Source of the DNA: Tabrizicola soli
GTDB lineage: Bacteria; Pseudomonadota; Alphaproteobacteria; Rhodobacterales; Rhodobacteraceae
NCBI RefSeq assembly: GCF_015999335.1
Contig: NZ_JAEACP010000001.1
Span: forward strand, 62,001-126,000
Direction: 5' to 3'
Length of the DNA stretch: 64,000 nucleotides
The position numbers and the translations under genes were made by a program. Shown one piece after another: positions 31,040-41,518 of this stretch (position 1 is the stretch's first letter; the number at the start of each line of letters is the position of its first letter). A model generated the notes under the pieces. It was not told the origin of the DNA. It ran no database searches and was given only the letters and a program-made list of their open reading frames with translations.

Positions 31040-32614
31040 GTGAAGATCGGGGCTTTGACAGAGGTATTCCCGGGCGAGAATCGGGTTGCCATGACACCGG
31101 ATTCGGCGACCCAGCTTGCCAAACTTGGACATTCCTCCTGCATCCAGTCGGGCGCGGGGGTGAAGGCGGGGTTCTCGGACGCGGCCTATGCGGCGGCGGG
31201 GGTCGAGGTGCTGCCGGATGCGGCTTCGGTGATCGCGGCCTCGGATGTGGTGGTCAAGGTGCGGGGGCCGGATGCGGCCGAACTGGCGACGCTGCAGGAC
31301 GGGCAGACGCTGATCTCGTTCTTCTGGCCGGCGCAGAACGGCGAACTGCTGGAAGCCGCGGCGAAGAAGAACCTGACCGTGGTGGCGATGGACATGGTGC
31401 CGCGGATTTCCCGCGCGCAGAAGATGGATGCGCTGTCGTCGATGGCCAACATCGCGGGCTATCGCGCGGTGATCGAGGCCGGGAACAACTTTGGCCGCTT
31501 CTTCACCGGCCAGGTGACGGCGGCGGGCAAGGTGCCGCCGGCCAAGGTGCTGATCGTAGGCGCGGGCGTGGCCGGTCTGGCCGCAATCGGGACCTCGACC
31601 AGCCTTGGCGCGATCACCCTGGCCTTCGACGTGCGCCCCGAGGTGGCCGAGCAGATCGAGTCGATGGGTGCGGAGTTCGTTTACCTCGACTTCGCCGAGA
31701 GCCAGACCGATGGTGCCGCGACGGGTGGCTATGCGGCGCCCTCGAGCCCCGAGTTCCGCGAGGCGCAGCTGAAGAAGTTCCGCGAGCTGGCGCCGGAGAT
31801 GGACATCGTCATCACCACCGCCCTGATCCCGGGCCGGCCGGCGCCGAAGCTCTGGACCGAGGACATGGTGCGGATGATGAAGCCGGGCAGCGTCATCGTC
31901 GACCTTGCGGCCGAGCGCGGCGGCAACTGCGACCTGACGGTGCCGGACGAGAAGATCGTCACCGACAACGGCGTGACCATCGTCGGCTACACCGACTTTC
32001 CCAGCCGGATGGCGGCGCAGGCTTCGACGCTCTATTCGACCAACATCCGCCACATGCTGACGGACCTCACGCCGAAGAAGGACGGTGTCATCCTGCACAA
32101 CATGGAGGATGACGTGATCCGCGGCGCGACCGTGGCGCATGTCGGCGCAGTGACCTGGCCGCCGCCGCCGCCGAAGGTCGCCGCGATCGCGGTGCAGAAG
32201 CCGAAGGAGAAGCCGCGCGAGCTGACGCCCGAGGAACGCCGGGCGAGGGAAGTCGCGGAGTTCCGCGCCCAGACCCGCAACCAGGTCGGCCTGCTGGCGA
32301 TCGGCGGCGGGCTGATGCTTCTGGCGGGGCTTTATACCCCGGCCAGCTTCATGAGCCATTTCATCGTCTTCGTGCTGGCGGTCTTCGTCGGCTTCCAGGT
32401 GATCTGGAACGTCTCGCACAGCCTGCACACGCCCTTGATGGCGGTGACGAACGCGATCTCCTCGATCATCATCCTGGGGGCGCTGATGCAGATCGGATCG
32501 GGGTCCTTCCTGGTGATCCTTCTCGCGGCGCTGTCGGTCTTCATGGCCGGGATCAACATCTTCGGCGGCTTCATGGTGACGCGCCGGATGCTCGCCATGT
32601 TCCAGAAGTCGTAA
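31040..32614 (+). CDS. pntA: Proton-translocating NAD(P) transhydrogenase subunit alpha
   Basis: This 524-aa protein carries the NAD(H)-binding domain I (residues 1-380) and four C-terminal membrane helices (about 425-524). It forms the inner-membrane enzyme with PntB, making NADPH at the expense of the proton gradient. Visible features are [19 protein letters not shown] at the N-terminus, the nucleotide-binding [11 protein letters not shown] near residue 173 and the mobile-loop region [11 protein letters not shown]. It is the fused full-length form, unlike the split PntAA/PntAB of Rhodospirillum. The start is GTG 31040 after GGGGGGATTCAG. It lies 10 nt before pntB. Confidence 0.95.
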   Translation: MKIGALTEVFPGENRVAMTPDSATQLAKLGHSSCIQSGAGVKAGFSDAAYAAAGVEVLPDAASVIAASDVVVKVRGPDAAELATLQDGQTLISFFWPAQNGELLEAAAKKNLTVVAMDMVPRISRAQKMDALSSMANIAGYRAVIEAGNNFGRFFTGQVTAAGKVPPAKVLIVGAGVAGLAAIGTSTSLGAITLAFDVRPEVAEQIESMGAEFVYLDFAESQTDGAATGGYAAPSSPEFREAQLKKFRELAPEMDIVITTALIPGRPAPKLWTEDMVRMMKPGSVIVDLAAERGGNCDLTVPDEKIVTDNGVTIVGYTDFPSRMAAQASTLYSTNIRHMLTDLTPKKDGVILHNMEDDVIRGATVAHVGAVTWPPPPPKVAAIAVQKPKEKPRELTPEERRAREVAEFRAQTRNQVGLLAIGGGLMLLAGLYTPASFMSHFIVFVLAVFVGFQVIWNVSHSLHTPLMAVTNAISSIIILGALMQIGSGSFLVILLAALSVFMAGINIFGGFMVTRRMLAMFQKS

Positions 32615-32624
32615 GGGGGCCGTC

Positions 32625-34118
32625 ATGGAATTCGGATTTACCACGGCGGCCTACGTCGTTGCAGCGGTGCTGTTCATCCTGTCCCTGGGCGGGCTTTCGG
32701 GGCAGGAAAGCGCCAAGCGCGCGGTCTGGTACGGGATCGTCGGCATGGCGCTGGCGGTTCTGGCCACGCTCTACGGGCCGGGGATGGGCCTCTGGTGGCT
32801 GTCGGTCGTGCTGATCGCGGGCGGCGGCGTGCTGGGCTGGATCGTCGCGCAGCGGGTGCAGATGACCGAGATGCCGCAGCTGGTGGCGGCGATGCACAGC
32901 CTCGTCGGCCTTGCGGCGGTGTTCATCGGCTTCAACACCCATATCGAGCTGGTCGGCCTGTCCGATCTTCTGGCCATCGCGCATGACCCGGCCGCCGCGG
33001 CGGGGCTGAGCATGGAGAAGCTGGCCGAACTGAGCACCCAGGGCGCCGAACTGGGCGGCTTTGCGGCGCTGATCGCGCACAAGAGCCCGACCGAGATCAC
33101 CATCCTGCGGGTCGAGACCTTCCTTGGCGTCTTCATCGGGGCGGTGACCTTCACCGGCTCGGTCATCGCCTTCGGCAAGCTCGCGGGCAAGGTCGACGGC
33201 AAGGCGAAGAAGCTGCCGGGCGGGCATCTGCTGAACGCGGGCGCGGCGCTGATCAGCATCGCGCTTCTGGTGATCTACCTGCAGTCGGGTAGCACGCTGG
33301 CGCTGATCGGGATGACGATCGCCGCCTTCTTCATCGGCTATCACCTGATCATGGGGATCGGCGGGGCGGACATGCCGGTCGTGGTCTCGATGCTGAACAG
33401 CTACTCGGGCTGGGCGGCGGCGGCGATCGGCTTCTCGCTGTCCAATGACCTGCTGATCGTGGTGGGCGCGCTGGTCGGCTCCTCGGGTGCGATCCTCAGC
33501 TACATCATGTGCAAGGCGATGAATCGGTCCTTCATCAGCGTGATCCTGGGCGGCTTCGGCGGCACGGCGGGGCCGGCGATGGAAGTGACGGGCGAGCAGA
33601 TCGCCATCGACGCCGAGGGCGTGGCGGCGGCGCTGAACGATGCGGACAGCATCATCATCATTCCGGGCTACGGCATGGCGGTGGCGCAGGCGCAGCAGTC
33701 GGTGTCGGAGCTGACCCGGAAGCTGCGGGCCAAGGGCAAGAACGTCCGCTTCGCCATCCATCCGGTGGCGGGGCGTCTGCCGGGGCACATGAACGTGCTC
33801 CTGGCCGAGGCGAAGGTGCCCTATGACATCGTGCTGGAGATGGACGAGATCAACGAGGACTTCCCGGAGACCGACGTCGCCATCGTCATCGGCTCGAACG
33901 ACATCGTGAACCCGGCGGCGCAGGAGGACCCGAACTCTCCCATCGCGGGGATGCCGGTGCTGGAGTGCTGGAAGGCGAAACAGGTGTTTGTCAGCAAGCG
34001 CGGGCAGGGGACGGGGTATTCGGGGATCGAGAATCCGCTCTTCTACAAGGAGAACACGCGGATGTTCTATGGCGACGCCAAGAAGTCGATCGACAGCCTG
34101 CTGCCGATGATCGAGTGA
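32625..34118 (+). CDS. pntB: Proton-translocating NAD(P) transhydrogenase subunit beta
   Basis: This 497-aa subunit has eight to nine membrane helices (residues 1-265) and a C-terminal NADP(H)-binding domain III (about 320-497). The Rossmann motif [13 protein letters not shown] lies near residue 347. [20 protein letters not shown] and [20 protein letters not shown] are family signatures, and a conserved membrane His is in [13 protein letters not shown]. It follows pntA directly. A perfect 11-bp-arm palindrome lies 10 nt beyond its stop and may end the transcript. Confidence 0.97.
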   Translation: MEFGFTTAAYVVAAVLFILSLGGLSGQESAKRAVWYGIVGMALAVLATLYGPGMGLWWLSVVLIAGGGVLGWIVAQRVQMTEMPQLVAAMHSLVGLAAVFIGFNTHIELVGLSDLLAIAHDPAAAAGLSMEKLAELSTQGAELGGFAALIAHKSPTEITILRVETFLGVFIGAVTFTGSVIAFGKLAGKVDGKAKKLPGGHLLNAGAALISIALLVIYLQSGSTLALIGMTIAAFFIGYHLIMGIGGADMPVVVSMLNSYSGWAAAAIGFSLSNDLLIVVGALVGSSGAILSYIMCKAMNRSFISVILGGFGGTAGPAMEVTGEQIAIDAEGVAAALNDADSIIIIPGYGMAVAQAQQSVSELTRKLRAKGKNVRFAIHPVAGRLPGHMNVLLAEAKVPYDIVLEMDEINEDFPETDVAIVIGSNDIVNPAAQEDPNSPIAGMPVLECWKAKQVFVSKRGQGTGYSGIENPLFYKENTRMFYGDAKKSIDSLLPMIE

Positions 34119-34128
34119 GACGATCCGT

Positions 34129-34152
34129 AGGGTGGGCAACATTGCCCACCCT
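34129..34152. repeat. Dispersed palindrome, family 1, copy 4
   Basis: AGGGTGGGCAA and TTGCCCACCCT flank CA: 11-bp perfect arms, the best copy of the family. It lies 11 nt after the pntB stop, in terminator position but without a T-run. Confidence 0.85.
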
Positions 34153-34190
34153 GCCAAGCCCGCCCGGACGGATACGGCAGGCCGGGCCCC

Positions 34191-35483
34191 ATGAGATCCG
34201 CCATGCCGATCCCTGACCATCCCCTGCGCTACGCCACCGTCAACGAGCTGCACGCGCGGCCCTTCCCCGCGCTCGACGTGCCCTCGACGGCGGTCTATGT
34301 CGCGATCAAGGAGCCGGTGCAGGCGCAGAACCGCGACCGGACGGCGGATCTGGCGCATCTGCTGGCGCTGCTCGACCGGCACGGCAGCCCGCATCCGCAG
34401 CCCGGCGCCACGCATTTCCAGGGGCCGGTCGGACGGGCGGCGCTGAAATGGGAGAGCCATACCGAGTTCGTCACCTATTCCGCCTTCACCAGGGGCGTCT
34501 CGGCCCGGCCCTTCGATCCGGCCGAGGCCGAGGTGCTGCCGGAGGACTGGCTGGAGGCGGCGCCGGGCAAGCGGCTGACCTCGGTCCTGATCCGGGTCGA
34601 GGCGATGCCGGCGGGCGAGACCGAGATGCTGGCGCGGCTGGACGAGTGGTTCGTGCCGGAAAGCCTTGCGGTGTCCCGCGTGGTGGACGGGGCGGCGGTG
34701 GTGGCGGGGGATTTCCGCATCGACCCGGCCGGGCACATCCGGTTCGCGGTCTTCGTCGCGCCGGGGACGGGGCCGCGCCGGGTGGGGCGGATCGTGCAAC
34801 GTCTCTGCGAGATCGAGACCTACCGGGCGATGTCGATGCTGGGGCTGATGCGCTCCCGCGAGCTGTCCGCCCGCCTGAACGCGCTGGACCCGAAGCTTTC
34901 GGCGCTGGTCTCCGGCCTGGACGATGCCGGGCCCTCGCCCGAGCGGGCCTTGCATGACCTCCTGACGATCTCGGCCGAGCTGGAGAGCCTGGCGGTGCAG
35001 TTCTCGTTCCGCTTCGGGGCGACGGCGGCCTATGAGGCGATCGTCAACCAGCGGATCGAGGTCCTGCGCGAGGTGCGGATCCAGGGGCGGCAGACCTTCG
35101 GCGAGTTCATGATGCGGCGCTATGATCCGGCGATGCGCACGGTGAAATCGGCGGAAAGCCGGCTGCGGGCGATGGCGGAACGGGCGGAACGGGCGGCGGA
35201 GCTGCTGCGGACCCGGGTGGATGTGGAGAGGAGCGCGCAGAACCAGCGCCTGCTGGAGAGCATGGACCGGCGGGCCGACCTGGCGCTGCGGCTGCAGCAC
35301 ACGGTCGAGGGCCTGTCGGTGGTGGCGATCAGCTATTACGCGGTGAGCCTTGCCGCCTATCTGGCCGCACCCTTGGCCAAGGCGGCGGAGATCTCGAAGG
35401 AGGCGCTGACCGCCGCCCTGGTCCTGCCGGTGGTGGGGCTGGTCTGGCTGATGATCCGGCGCATCCGCACCCGGTTGCACTGA
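34191..35483 (+). CDS. DUF3422 membrane-anchored protein
   Basis: This 430-aa protein matches DUF3422. The family opening HPLRYATVNELHARPFPAL lies at residues 9-27. The long middle region (about residues 210-380) is helical and contains several charged heptad-like stretches (AMAERAERAAELLRTRVDVE), suggesting coiled coils. Two hydrophobic segments at the C-terminus (about 376-395 and 402-424) anchor it in the membrane. Start ATG 34191 is used; ATG 34203 is equally possible. The function of the family is not known to me. Confidence 0.85.
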   Translation: MRSAMPIPDHPLRYATVNELHARPFPALDVPSTAVYVAIKEPVQAQNRDRTADLAHLLALLDRHGSPHPQPGATHFQGPVGRAALKWESHTEFVTYSAFTRGVSARPFDPAEAEVLPEDWLEAAPGKRLTSVLIRVEAMPAGETEMLARLDEWFVPESLAVSRVVDGAAVVAGDFRIDPAGHIRFAVFVAPGTGPRRVGRIVQRLCEIETYRAMSMLGLMRSRELSARLNALDPKLSALVSGLDDAGPSPERALHDLLTISAELESLAVQFSFRFGATAAYEAIVNQRIEVLREVRIQGRQTFGEFMMRRYDPAMRTVKSAESRLRAMAERAERAAELLRTRVDVERSAQNQRLLESMDRRADLALRLQHTVEGLSVVAISYYAVSLAAYLAAPLAKAAEISKEALTAALVLPVVGLVWLMIRRIRTRLH

Positions 35484-35490
35484 TCGCGGC

Positions 35491-36429
35491 TTATCTCCCC
35501 CGGATCCGCGGGTCGAGCGCATCGCGCAAGCCGTCGCCGACATAGTTCACCGACAGCACCGTCAGCGAGATCGCGAGGCCCGGCCAGACCATCTGCATCG
35601 GATAGGTCTGGTTGTAATAGGCCGAGTTCAGCATCGAGCCCCAGGTCGAGAAGTCGGACTGGAAGCCCTGGCCGAGGAAGGAGACCACCGACTCGGTGAT
35701 GATCGCGTTCGCGACGCCCAGCGCGCCGGCGACCATCACAGGGGCCAGCACGTTGGGCAGGATGTGGCGGGTGATGATCCGGCGCGCGGGCGTGCCGATC
35801 GAGCGGGCGGCCAGCACGAATTCGCGTTCCTTCACCGCAAGAACCTGGCCGCGCACGATGCGGGCGACATGCATCCAGCTGGTCAGGCCGATGGCGATGA
35901 TCAGGATGAAGAAGGTGCCGAGGTTCGGGCCGAAGAGCTCGCGCAGGTAGGGGCCGTAGAGGAAGGTGAGGACCAGGATCAGCGGCAGGAGCGGCAGCGA
36001 CAGGAAGAGGTCGGTCAGCCGCATCAGCGCCCCGTCGAGGCGGCGGAAATAGCCCGAGAGAAGGCCGATCAGCGTGCCGAGGAACACCGCCACCGACATG
36101 GCGACGAAACCCACCGCCATCGAGACCTTCCCGCCCAGCATGAGCCGGGCCATGATGTCGCGGCCGACCTGATCGGTGCCCAGTGGATTGTCCCAGGAGG
36201 GCGGCAGGTTGCGGGACTTGAACATCTGGGCCGTGTTCGGGTTCACCTTGATCGGCTCGGCCGTCCAGACCAGCGGGCCGAGGAGCACGAAGACGAGGAG
36301 GATCCCCAGCACCCAGAGCCCGACCATGGCGCCCCGGTGCATGCGGAACTGGTCCCAGACATCGCGCCAGAGGCTGCGGGGCGCGTCTTCCCGGTCGGGG
36401 GCGGAGGTCGCGGCGGTGGCGTCAGTCAT
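35491..36429 (-). CDS. Peptide ABC transporter permease (OppC/DppC-type)
   Basis: This 312-aa inner-membrane protein is the second permease of a peptide/oligopeptide importer. The N-terminal cytoplasmic segment, a first helix (about residues 34-55), a long periplasmic loop and five further helices match OppC. The EAA coupling loop is visible as EFVLAARSIGTPARRII with HILPN, and the C-terminus DGLRDALDPRIRGR is typical. It overlaps the upstream OppB-type gene by 8 nt and is the last gene of the five-gene transporter operon. Confidence 0.92.
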   Translation of the reverse strand: MTDATAATSAPDREDAPRSLWRDVWDQFRMHRGAMVGLWVLGILLVFVLLGPLVWTAEPIKVNPNTAQMFKSRNLPPSWDNPLGTDQVGRDIMARLMLGGKVSMAVGFVAMSVAVFLGTLIGLLSGYFRRLDGALMRLTDLFLSLPLLPLILVLTFLYGPYLRELFGPNLGTFFILIIAIGLTSWMHVARIVRGQVLAVKEREFVLAARSIGTPARRIITRHILPNVLAPVMVAGALGVANAIITESVVSFLGQGFQSDFSTWGSMLNSAYYNQTYPMQMVWPGLAISLTVLSVNYVGDGLRDALDPRIRGR

Positions 36430-37429
36430 AGCGGATCCGGGGGTCGAGGATGCCGTAGAGGATGTCGGCAACCAGGTTGAAGAGCACGATCAGGATCGCG
36501 GTGATGAAGGCGATGGTCTGCACCACCGGCAGGTCGTTGACATGGATCGCCCCGATCAGCGCGGCGCCGATGCCGTTGATCTTGAACACCTGCTCGGTCA
36601 CGATCGCCCCGGCGAAGATCGCGGGCATCCCGAGGGTGATGACGGTGATCACCGGGATCAGCGAATTGCGCAGCACATGTTTCAGGACCACGGTCCGCTC
36701 GCTCATCCCCTTGGCGCGGGCGGTGCGGGCATAGTCCTGGCTGAGGTTTTCCAGCATCGAGGACCGGGTGTAGCGGCTGAGTTCGGCCGCGTTGAAGAGC
36801 GCGAGCACCGCGACGGGCAGGAACATCTGCGTCACCTGCTGCTTGAAGCTTGCCCAGTCCACCACCCGAAGCGAGGTGTTGTAGATCGAGGGGAACCAGC
36901 CCAGCCAGGAGGTGAAGACGATGATCGCCAGAAGCCCGGTGAAGAAGGTCGGGACCGAATAGCCCACCATCGAGACGAAGGTGCCGATCTGGTCGAACCA
37001 GGAATATTGCCGGTAGGCGGAATAGATGCCGATCGGCAGGGCGATCAGGATGGCGATCACATAGGCCGAGCCGATCACGATCAGCGTCTGCGGCAGGCGC
37101 TCGGCGATGTAGTCGATCACCGGGACCTTGGAGGAATAGGAGATGATGCGCGGCGCGTTGTCGGCGAAATCGGTGCCGAAGGCGGCGTCGATGGCGTAAA
37201 GCGGCTCGGTCCAGAAGAACTGTTTCAGCCAGAGCAGATAGCGGATGTGGACGGGCTCGTTGATGCCCATGGCCTCGATCATCTTTGCCTTCACCTCGGC
37301 CGGGACGGTCAGCGGGATCTCGGACGCGGGACTGCCCGGCGCGAGATCGACCAGGAGGAAGATCACGAGGCTGATGAGGAGAAGCGTCGGGATCGCGACC
37401 AGCAATCGCCGGAGCGTGTAGGTCAGCAT
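36422..37429 (-). CDS. Peptide ABC transporter permease (OppB/DppB-type)
   Basis: This 335-aa permease opens MLTYTLRRLLVAIPTLLLIS, the usual OppB start, with about six membrane helices. The EAA loop appears as DYARTARAKGMSERTVVLKH, and the segment ILYGILDPRIRYD ends the protein. It carries a longer periplasmic insert (about residues 60-105) than classical OppB. A large hairpin lies between its start and the stop of the substrate-binding gene, which may lower expression of the permeases relative to the binding protein. Confidence 0.92.
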   Translation of the reverse strand: MLTYTLRRLLVAIPTLLLISLVIFLLVDLAPGSPASEIPLTVPAEVKAKMIEAMGINEPVHIRYLLWLKQFFWTEPLYAIDAAFGTDFADNAPRIISYSSKVPVIDYIAERLPQTLIVIGSAYVIAILIALPIGIYSAYRQYSWFDQIGTFVSMVGYSVPTFFTGLLAIIVFTSWLGWFPSIYNTSLRVVDWASFKQQVTQMFLPVAVLALFNAAELSRYTRSSMLENLSQDYARTARAKGMSERTVVLKHVLRNSLIPVITVITLGMPAIFAGAIVTEQVFKINGIGAALIGAIHVNDLPVVQTIAFITAILIVLFNLVADILYGILDPRIRYD

Positions 37430-37455
37430 GGGCGGGCCTGCGGGAAAGGAGGGAA

Positions 37456-37483
37456 GGGGTGCCCGCATGGCCGCGGGCACCCC
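37456..37483 (-). other. Intercistronic hairpin between binding-protein and permease genes
   Basis: GGGGTGCCCGC and GCGGGCACCCC flank ATGGCC: 11-bp perfect arms. It lies 14 nt after the binding-protein stop and 27 nt before the permease start, followed by a pyrimidine-rich stretch. It probably protects or partially terminates the mRNA. Confidence 0.7.
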
Positions 37484-37496
37484 GGGGATCAGAGGC

Positions 37497-39200
37497 TTAC
37501 TTGATGCGGAACCAGTCCTGGGCGTTCCACAGCTCGGTGTCCCAGGTGTTCAGCACCACGCCGCCCAGCGTGTTCGAGGCCGCCGAGAGCCGGCCGCGGT
37601 CCACCAGCGGGACGACGACATAGCTGTCCTTGGTCAGCATCTCGTTCAGGCGGATCGCGATCTCGGCGCGCCTGGCCATGTCCGAGGTCTTGGACAGCTC
37701 CTCCACCAGCGCGTCATAGGCCGGGTCGCAGAAGCGGTTGACGTTCTCGCCCTGCCACTGGTTTTCCGGGCCGGGGATCTTGTCGCAGAGATATTGCGCC
37801 AGATAGGGCTCTGGATCGGTGCCGTCGAAGTTGTTCGCATACATCTCGACATCGGCATAGAACTTCTGGAAGGTGTCGGGCGAGCCCGCGTCACCGCCGA
37901 AGAACACCGAGGAATCGACCTGCTTCAGTTCGACCTCGACGCCGATCTCGTTCCAGAACGACTTGATGATCGCCTGGAAGTCCTGGCGGACCGGGTTGAC
38001 CGAGGTCTGGTAGAGCAGTTTCAGCTTCACGCCATCCTTGTCGCGCACGCCGTCGCCGTCGCTGTCGACCCAGCCGGACTGTTCCAGCAGGGCCTTGGCG
38101 CCCTCGACGTCCTGCTTGATGCAGTCGGTGTTCGGGCTGGCGAACATCTCGGGCGCGGGGACCAGGTTGCAGGTCGCGCGGCCGGCGGCGCCATAACCCA
38201 CATCGACCAGCACCTGGCGGTCGATCGCCATCGACAGCGCCTTGCGGACATTCAGGTCCGAGAGGATCGGGTGCGGATGCTTGGTGGTCGACCGCTCGCC
38301 CTCCGGCAGGGCCGGGTCGGGGTTGGTCATGTTCATCTCGATCCGCTCGACGAGCGTGCCGAAACCGTTCAGCAGCACGCCCTTGCCGGCCGCCGCCATC
38401 TGCGCCTGCATTTCCGGGTTGATCTGGGTGTTCCAGGCATAGTCGAACTCGCCGGTTTCCAGCACGGCGCGGGCCGCGGCCTGCGCGTCGCCGCCGCCCT
38501 TGACCGTCATCGTGGCGAAGGCGGGCTTGGCCGGGTCGCGGTAGTTCGGGTTGGCTTCCAGCTCGACCACGTCATTGACCTTGAAGTCCTTGACGACGAA
38601 GGGGCCGGTGCCGATCGGCTTGAAGTTCTGCTCCGAGCAGGTCGAGGCCGCGGCGCCGAGGCAGTTGGCGAATTGCGCCGCCTGCAGGATCGGCGAGGTG
38701 CCGCCGACGAAGGCCTGGTAGGGGTTCGGCTTCGGGCCCGAGAACTTGACCACGATGGTCAGCTCGTCCGGGGTCTCGACCGCGGTGATCCCCTCGTAGC
38801 GCGCGGCCTGGGCGCAGCCGCCCTCGGGGTGGGTGCAGTATTCCCAGGTGAACTTGGCGTCGGCCGAGGTGACGGGCGTGCCATCCGACCACAGCAGACC
38901 CGGCTTCAGTTTCCAGGTGATCTGGGTCAGGTCCTCGGTGATGCCGCCGTTCTCGACGGTGGGGATGGTCTCGACCAGGCGGGGGATGACCACGCCCTTC
39001 TCGTCGAAGCCCGCGAGCCCTTCGAGGACCAGCGAGCCGGTTTCCACGTCCTTGGTGCCCGAGGAGAGGTAGGGGTTCAGGATGGACGGCGCTTGCCAGT
39101 AGAGCACGTTGACATGCCCGTCGGCGCCGCGTTCGGCAAAGGCGGCGGGGGCCAGGCCCGCGACCGCGACAGCGCCCAGGAGGGCGGTTCTCAGTTTCAT
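37497..39200 (-). CDS. Peptide ABC transporter substrate-binding protein (SBP_bac_5)
   Basis: This 567-aa periplasmic protein binds the transported peptide or related ligand. The signal peptide covers residues 1-22 (ending AAFA). The SBP_bac_5 fold is shown by [22 protein letters not shown] split across residues about 94-115, [19 protein letters not shown] near 310, and the C-terminal [20 protein letters not shown] lies 7 nt before the ATG. The ATG overlaps the stop of the OppF-type gene (ATGA), an unusual coupling of an exported protein to an ATPase gene. Ligand is unknown; adjacent M20 peptidases suggest N-acylated amino acids or small peptides. Confidence 0.92.
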   Translation of the reverse strand: MKLRTALLGAVAVAGLAPAAFAERGADGHVNVLYWQAPSILNPYLSSGTKDVETGSLVLEGLAGFDEKGVVIPRLVETIPTVENGGITEDLTQITWKLKPGLLWSDGTPVTSADAKFTWEYCTHPEGGCAQAARYEGITAVETPDELTIVVKFSGPKPNPYQAFVGGTSPILQAAQFANCLGAAASTCSEQNFKPIGTGPFVVKDFKVNDVVELEANPNYRDPAKPAFATMTVKGGGDAQAAARAVLETGEFDYAWNTQINPEMQAQMAAAGKGVLLNGFGTLVERIEMNMTNPDPALPEGERSTTKHPHPILSDLNVRKALSMAIDRQVLVDVGYGAAGRATCNLVPAPEMFASPNTDCIKQDVEGAKALLEQSGWVDSDGDGVRDKDGVKLKLLYQTSVNPVRQDFQAIIKSFWNEIGVEVELKQVDSSVFFGGDAGSPDTFQKFYADVEMYANNFDGTDPEPYLAQYLCDKIPGPENQWQGENVNRFCDPAYDALVEELSKTSDMARRAEIAIRLNEMLTKDSYVVVPLVDRGRLSAASNTLGGVVLNTWDTELWNAQDWFRIK

Positions 39201-40249
39201 TGCGTCACTCCTTGTTGGTTGTGCTCGGGAACCTCGGACGCGCCGGTTCGGCCGGCGGCGGTGTTGTCGAAGAGATGGCAGGCGACGAAGCGGCCGGGCT
39301 CGACCTCCTGCAAAGGGGGCTTCTCGACCCGGCAGCGGCCGAAGACCCTGGGGCAACGGGTGCAGAAGTTGCAGCCGACCGGCGGATTGGCGGGCGAGGG
39401 CACGTCGCCCTTGAGGATGATCCGCCTGCGGGTTGCGGCTCGCACCGGGTCGGGCTCGTTCACGGCGGAGAGCAGCGCCTCGGCGTAAGGATGCAGCGGG
39501 CGGGCGTAGAGCGCGTCGCGGGGGGAAAGCTCGGCGATGCGGCCCAGATACATGACCGCCACCCGGTCGGCGATATGGCGGACCATCGACAGGTCGTGGC
39601 TGATGAAGAGATAGGTCAGCCCCAGCTTTTCCTGCAGATCCTCCAGCAGGTTCACCACCTGCGCCTGGATCGAGACGTCCAGCGCCGCGATCGGTTCGTC
39701 GCAGACGATGAAGCGCGGGTTCAGGGCCAGCGCCCGGGCAATGCCGATGCGCTGCCGCTGCCCGCCCGAGAATTCGTGCGGATAGCGGTTGGCGAAGCGG
39801 CGGTTCAGGCCCACGGCGTCCATGAGCTCGTAGACCCGCTCCAGCTTCTTCGCCTTCGGCCAGGCGGTGTGTTCGTCCAGCGGCTCGCCGATGATGCGGG
39901 CCAGGGTCATGCGGGGGTTCAGGCTGGCCTGCGGGTCCTGGAAGACCATCTGCATCGTCGGCCGCTTCTTGCGCAGCGCCTCGGGCGAGAGGCTGGCCAC
40001 GTCGTCGCCGTCGATCACCACCCGGCCGGCGGTCGGCTCGTAGAGCCGCAGCATGGCGCGGCCGACGGTGGACTTGCCGCAGCCGGATTCGCCGACGAGG
40101 CCCAGCGTCTCGCCCGGAAGGATCGAGAAGCTGACCCCGTCCACCGCCTTCACGTCGCCGGTATGGCGGCGGAAGACCCCGGTATGGATCGGGAAATGCA
40201 TCTTGAGGTCGGTGACCTCGACCAGCGGGCGGGGAGGGGCGTCAAGCAT
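39197..40249 (-). CDS. Peptide ABC transporter ATP-binding protein (OppF-type)
   Basis: This 350-aa ATPase energises the importer. Walker A is GESGCGKST (near residue 54), the Q-loop is in [12 protein letters not shown], the ABC signature is [15 protein letters not shown] and Walker B is [12 protein letters not shown], followed by the H-loop FISHDLSM. The C-terminal oligopeptide extension has the Cys cluster CNFCTRCP...CRVEKPP, matching the family's possible Fe-S-binding tail. It overlaps the OppD-type gene by 8 nt and the binding-protein gene by 4 nt. Confidence 0.95.
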   Translation of the reverse strand: MLDAPPRPLVEVTDLKMHFPIHTGVFRRHTGDVKAVDGVSFSILPGETLGLVGESGCGKSTVGRAMLRLYEPTAGRVVIDGDDVASLSPEALRKKRPTMQMVFQDPQASLNPRMTLARIIGEPLDEHTAWPKAKKLERVYELMDAVGLNRRFANRYPHEFSGGQRQRIGIARALALNPRFIVCDEPIAALDVSIQAQVVNLLEDLQEKLGLTYLFISHDLSMVRHIADRVAVMYLGRIAELSPRDALYARPLHPYAEALLSAVNEPDPVRAATRRRIILKGDVPSPANPPVGCNFCTRCPRVFGRCRVEKPPLQEVEPGRFVACHLFDNTAAGRTGASEVPEHNQQGVTQ

Positions 40250-41267
40250 GGATCACCTCCGCCACGGGGGCAGGGGCGGTCCAGTGGCAGGCGACGTCGT
40301 GGCCCTGGCCCACGGGGCGGCCATCGACGGCGCGGCGCAGGGGGTTCTCGCGGTCGCAGCGGTCGTGGCGATAGTCGCAGCGGGCGCGGAACGGGCAGGC
40401 AGCCGGCGGGGCCATGAGGATCGGCGGCTGGCCCTGGATCACCTTCAGCCGGCCCTCGCGCGGGCCGCTGATGGCCGGGATCGTCCGCAGCAGTGCGCGG
40501 GTATAGGGATGCTGCGGATTGGCGAAAAGCTCGCGTACCGGGGCCTGTTCGACGACCTGCCCGCCATACATCACCAGCACCCGGTCGGCGATGCCCGCGA
40601 TCACGCCGAGGTCATGGGTGATCCAGATGATCGCCATGCCGAGCTTGTGGCGCAGCTCCTTCACCAGCTCCAGGATCTGGGCCTGGATCGTCACGTCCAG
40701 CGCCGTGGTCGGCTCGTCGGCGATCAGCACGTCGGGGTCGCAGGCCAGTGCGATGGCGATCATCACCCGCTGCCGCATCCCGCCCGAGAACTGGTGCGGA
40801 TAGGCCTTGAGCCTGCGCCGCGCGTCCGGAATTCCCACGAGTTCCAGAAGCTCCACCGCGCGGTTCGCGGCCGCCGTCCTGTCCATCCCCATGTGCTTGC
40901 GCAGGGGTTCCATCAGCTGGTCGCCCAGGGTGAAGACCGGGTTGAGGCTGGTCATCGGGTCCTGGAAGACGAAGCCGACCCTGGCGCCGCGCACCTCCTG
41001 CAGGGCGCGCGTGTCCAGCTTCAGAAGGTCGCGCCCGCCCAGAAGGACCTCGCCCCCCCGGTTCTCGGCCGGGGGCGCGGGCAGCAGGCCGATCAGCGAC
41101 ATCATCGTCACCGACTTGCCCGAGCCGCTTTCGCCCACCACGCCCAGCACCTCGCCCCGGTTCAGGTGGAAGCTGACGTCGTTCACGGCATGGACTTCGC
41201 CGCCGCGGGTGCGGAAGATGGTCCGAAGGCCCTTGACCTCAAGCACAGGCGCAGCCCGTTCGGCCAT
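40242..41267 (-). CDS. Peptide ABC transporter ATP-binding protein (OppD-type)
   Basis: This 341-aa ATPase is the first gene of the transporter operon. Walker A is GESGSGKSV (near residue 46), the Q-loop [12 protein letters not shown], the signature [15 protein letters not shown], Walker [13 protein letters not shown] and the H-loop WITHDLG. The C-terminal Cys-containing tail ([15 protein letters not shown]) is present. The operon order, D-F-A-B-C, differs from the textbook A-B-C-D-F. A 251-nt AT-rich region with an inverted repeat separates it from the divergent peptidase genes. Confidence 0.95.
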   Translation of the reverse strand: MAERAAPVLEVKGLRTIFRTRGGEVHAVNDVSFHLNRGEVLGVVGESGSGKSVTMMSLIGLLPAPPAENRGGEVLLGGRDLLKLDTRALQEVRGARVGFVFQDPMTSLNPVFTLGDQLMEPLRKHMGMDRTAAANRAVELLELVGIPDARRRLKAYPHQFSGGMRQRVMIAIALACDPDVLIADEPTTALDVTIQAQILELVKELRHKLGMAIIWITHDLGVIAGIADRVLVMYGGQVVEQAPVRELFANPQHPYTRALLRTIPAISGPREGRLKVIQGQPPILMAPPAACPFRARCDYRHDRCDRENPLRRAVDGRPVGQGHDVACHWTAPAPVAEVIHA

Positions 41268-41320
41268 TCAGTACCCCCTGCGTCTTTTCTTAGTTATTGT
41301 TATCTTTGTATCTTTTGGCA

Positions 41321-41360
41321 GGAAACAATCGTTGTTGCTCCCTGAAGTGCAACTGTTTCC
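41321..41360. promoter_or_regulatory. Nested inverted repeat in the opp / peptidase divergent region
   Basis: GGAAACA (41321-41327) pairs with TGTTTCC (41354-41360), and GTTGC (41334-41338) with GCAAC (41349-41353). The 60 nt 41281-41340 hold only 21 G or C in a GC-rich genome. This is probably a promoter and operator region serving both directions. Confidence 0.5.
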
Positions 41361-41518
41361 GATTTTCCAGAGTCTATCAATCCTGTTTCGATGAGCGATT
41401 CCACCGTCTCGCTTCGGTGAAATGCAGCAGTGGCGCTACAATCTGCCAGATATTGACAGCTTCTTCGCCGCCAGAGAGGCTGGCCACAACATATTGGGTC
41501 ATGCTTCGGAGGTTAGAA

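Noticed and set aside
32571-35543. A 990-codon minus-strand open frame opposite pntB and DUF3422
   Set aside because: It is antisense to two well-recognised genes and shows no domain.
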